Shown: piece by piece, positions 34,567 to 34,731 of the stretch | Numbering within the stretch: the stretch's first letter is position 1 | Layout: every line of letters begins with the position of its first letter | From: JACJXF01 sp038316435 | GTDB taxonomy: Bacteria > Bacteroidota > Bacteroidia > Bacteroidales > GCA-2748055 | Assembly (NCBI GenBank): GCA_038316435.1 | Contig: JBBQAQ010000041.1 | Location: forward strand, 1-34,731 | Length of the DNA: 34,731 nucleotides | Reading direction: 5' to 3' | Position numbers and translations under genes: made by a program | Notes under the pieces: generated by a model | Databases searched by the model: none | What the model saw: only the letters and a program-made list of their open reading frames with translations | Told to the model about the DNA's origin: nothing

Positions 34567-34731
34567 CTTCATCACCTTTTCAATGTGATGAAGGCAAGAT
34601 GGTAGACGCCAGCTTTGTAGAGACTCCACGCCAACGCAATACCCGTGAAGAACTGCGAAGCGCTCACGAATACCTATTAAAATAACCATAATATGAGTAA
34701 AACAAGCATATAAAAGAAACCGGGACAGCAC
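34567..34731. repeat. Window-edge non-coding stretch with hairpin, possible dispersed repeat
   Basis: No convincing gene is found after the gldF promoter. A hairpin cttcatcac/gtgatgaag occupies 34567-34593. The next ~90 bases are more GC-rich than the surroundings and read, on the minus strand, CGTGAGCGCTTCGCAGTTC and GGCGTGGAGTCTCTACAAAG. A 64-codon frame crosses it but has no family features. It looks like a repeat element rather than a gene; I cannot verify copies from this window. Confidence 0.35.

Noticed and set aside
34537..34731. Minus-strand 64-codon frame at the window edge as a gene
   Set aside because: No family features, no suitable start context, it overlaps the gldF promoter, and it runs over a hairpin and probable repeat.

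Overview
The window looks like an AT-rich chromosome segment from a member of the Bacteroidota, most likely Bacteroidales/Marinilabiliales-like. The signs are a SusC/TonB-type receptor with a carboxypeptidase-regulatory N-terminal domain, GldF/GldG, a type IX secretion sorting domain on a large CotH-type surface protein, the futalosine-pathway enzyme MqnA, and promoters of the Bacteroidota form TTTG-N19-TAnnTTTG. I see no tRNA, rRNA, CRISPR array or complete insertion sequence. Gene identities come from motif recognition; no database search was possible.

Layout. 1-270: 3' end of a two-component receiver protein. 360-3019 (-): a small lipoprotein and a TonB-dependent receptor, overlapping by one base. 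3224-4396 (+): GH130 mannosylglucose phosphorylase behind its own promoter. 4488-7282 (-): MsbA-like ABC exporter and a family 2 glycosyltransferase. 7354-8697 (-): adenylosuccinate lyase. 8893-11591 (+): MqnA, an NfeD-type membrane protease and a GNAT acetyltransferase. 11618-11756: a 127-bp MITE-like inverted-repeat element with a 6-bp target duplication. 11886-15169 (+): a secreted CAP-domain protein, pyruvate kinase and an HD hydrolase. 15362-17994 (-): FAH-family hydrolase, DnaQ-like exonuclease and DnaN. 18188-23553 (-): a GNAT protein, a two-repeat lipoprotein, an orphan gene fragment and the CotH/lamin-tail surface protein. 23675-29484 (-): cellobiose phosphorylase, Na+/solute symporter and CNT nucleoside transporter. 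29643-34493 (-): a truncated type ISP restriction-modification gene, a DUF4340 lipoprotein, a ParDE toxin-antitoxin pair, GldG and GldF.

How the parts work together. Two phosphorolytic enzymes, for mannosylglucose and for cellobiose, a sodium symporter and pyruvate kinase suggest energy-saving use of beta-linked plant oligosaccharides. GldFG with the DUF4340 lipoprotein forms an ABC-type envelope unit that has been split by the toxin-antitoxin pair. No clear new multi-gene defence or metabolic system is visible. The most unusual items are small: a palindromic repeat inserted in frame inside the ISP remnant, the MITE with intact target duplication, the toxin-antitoxin insertion in the gld cluster, the internally duplicated lipoprotein and the orphan fragment beside the CotH gene.
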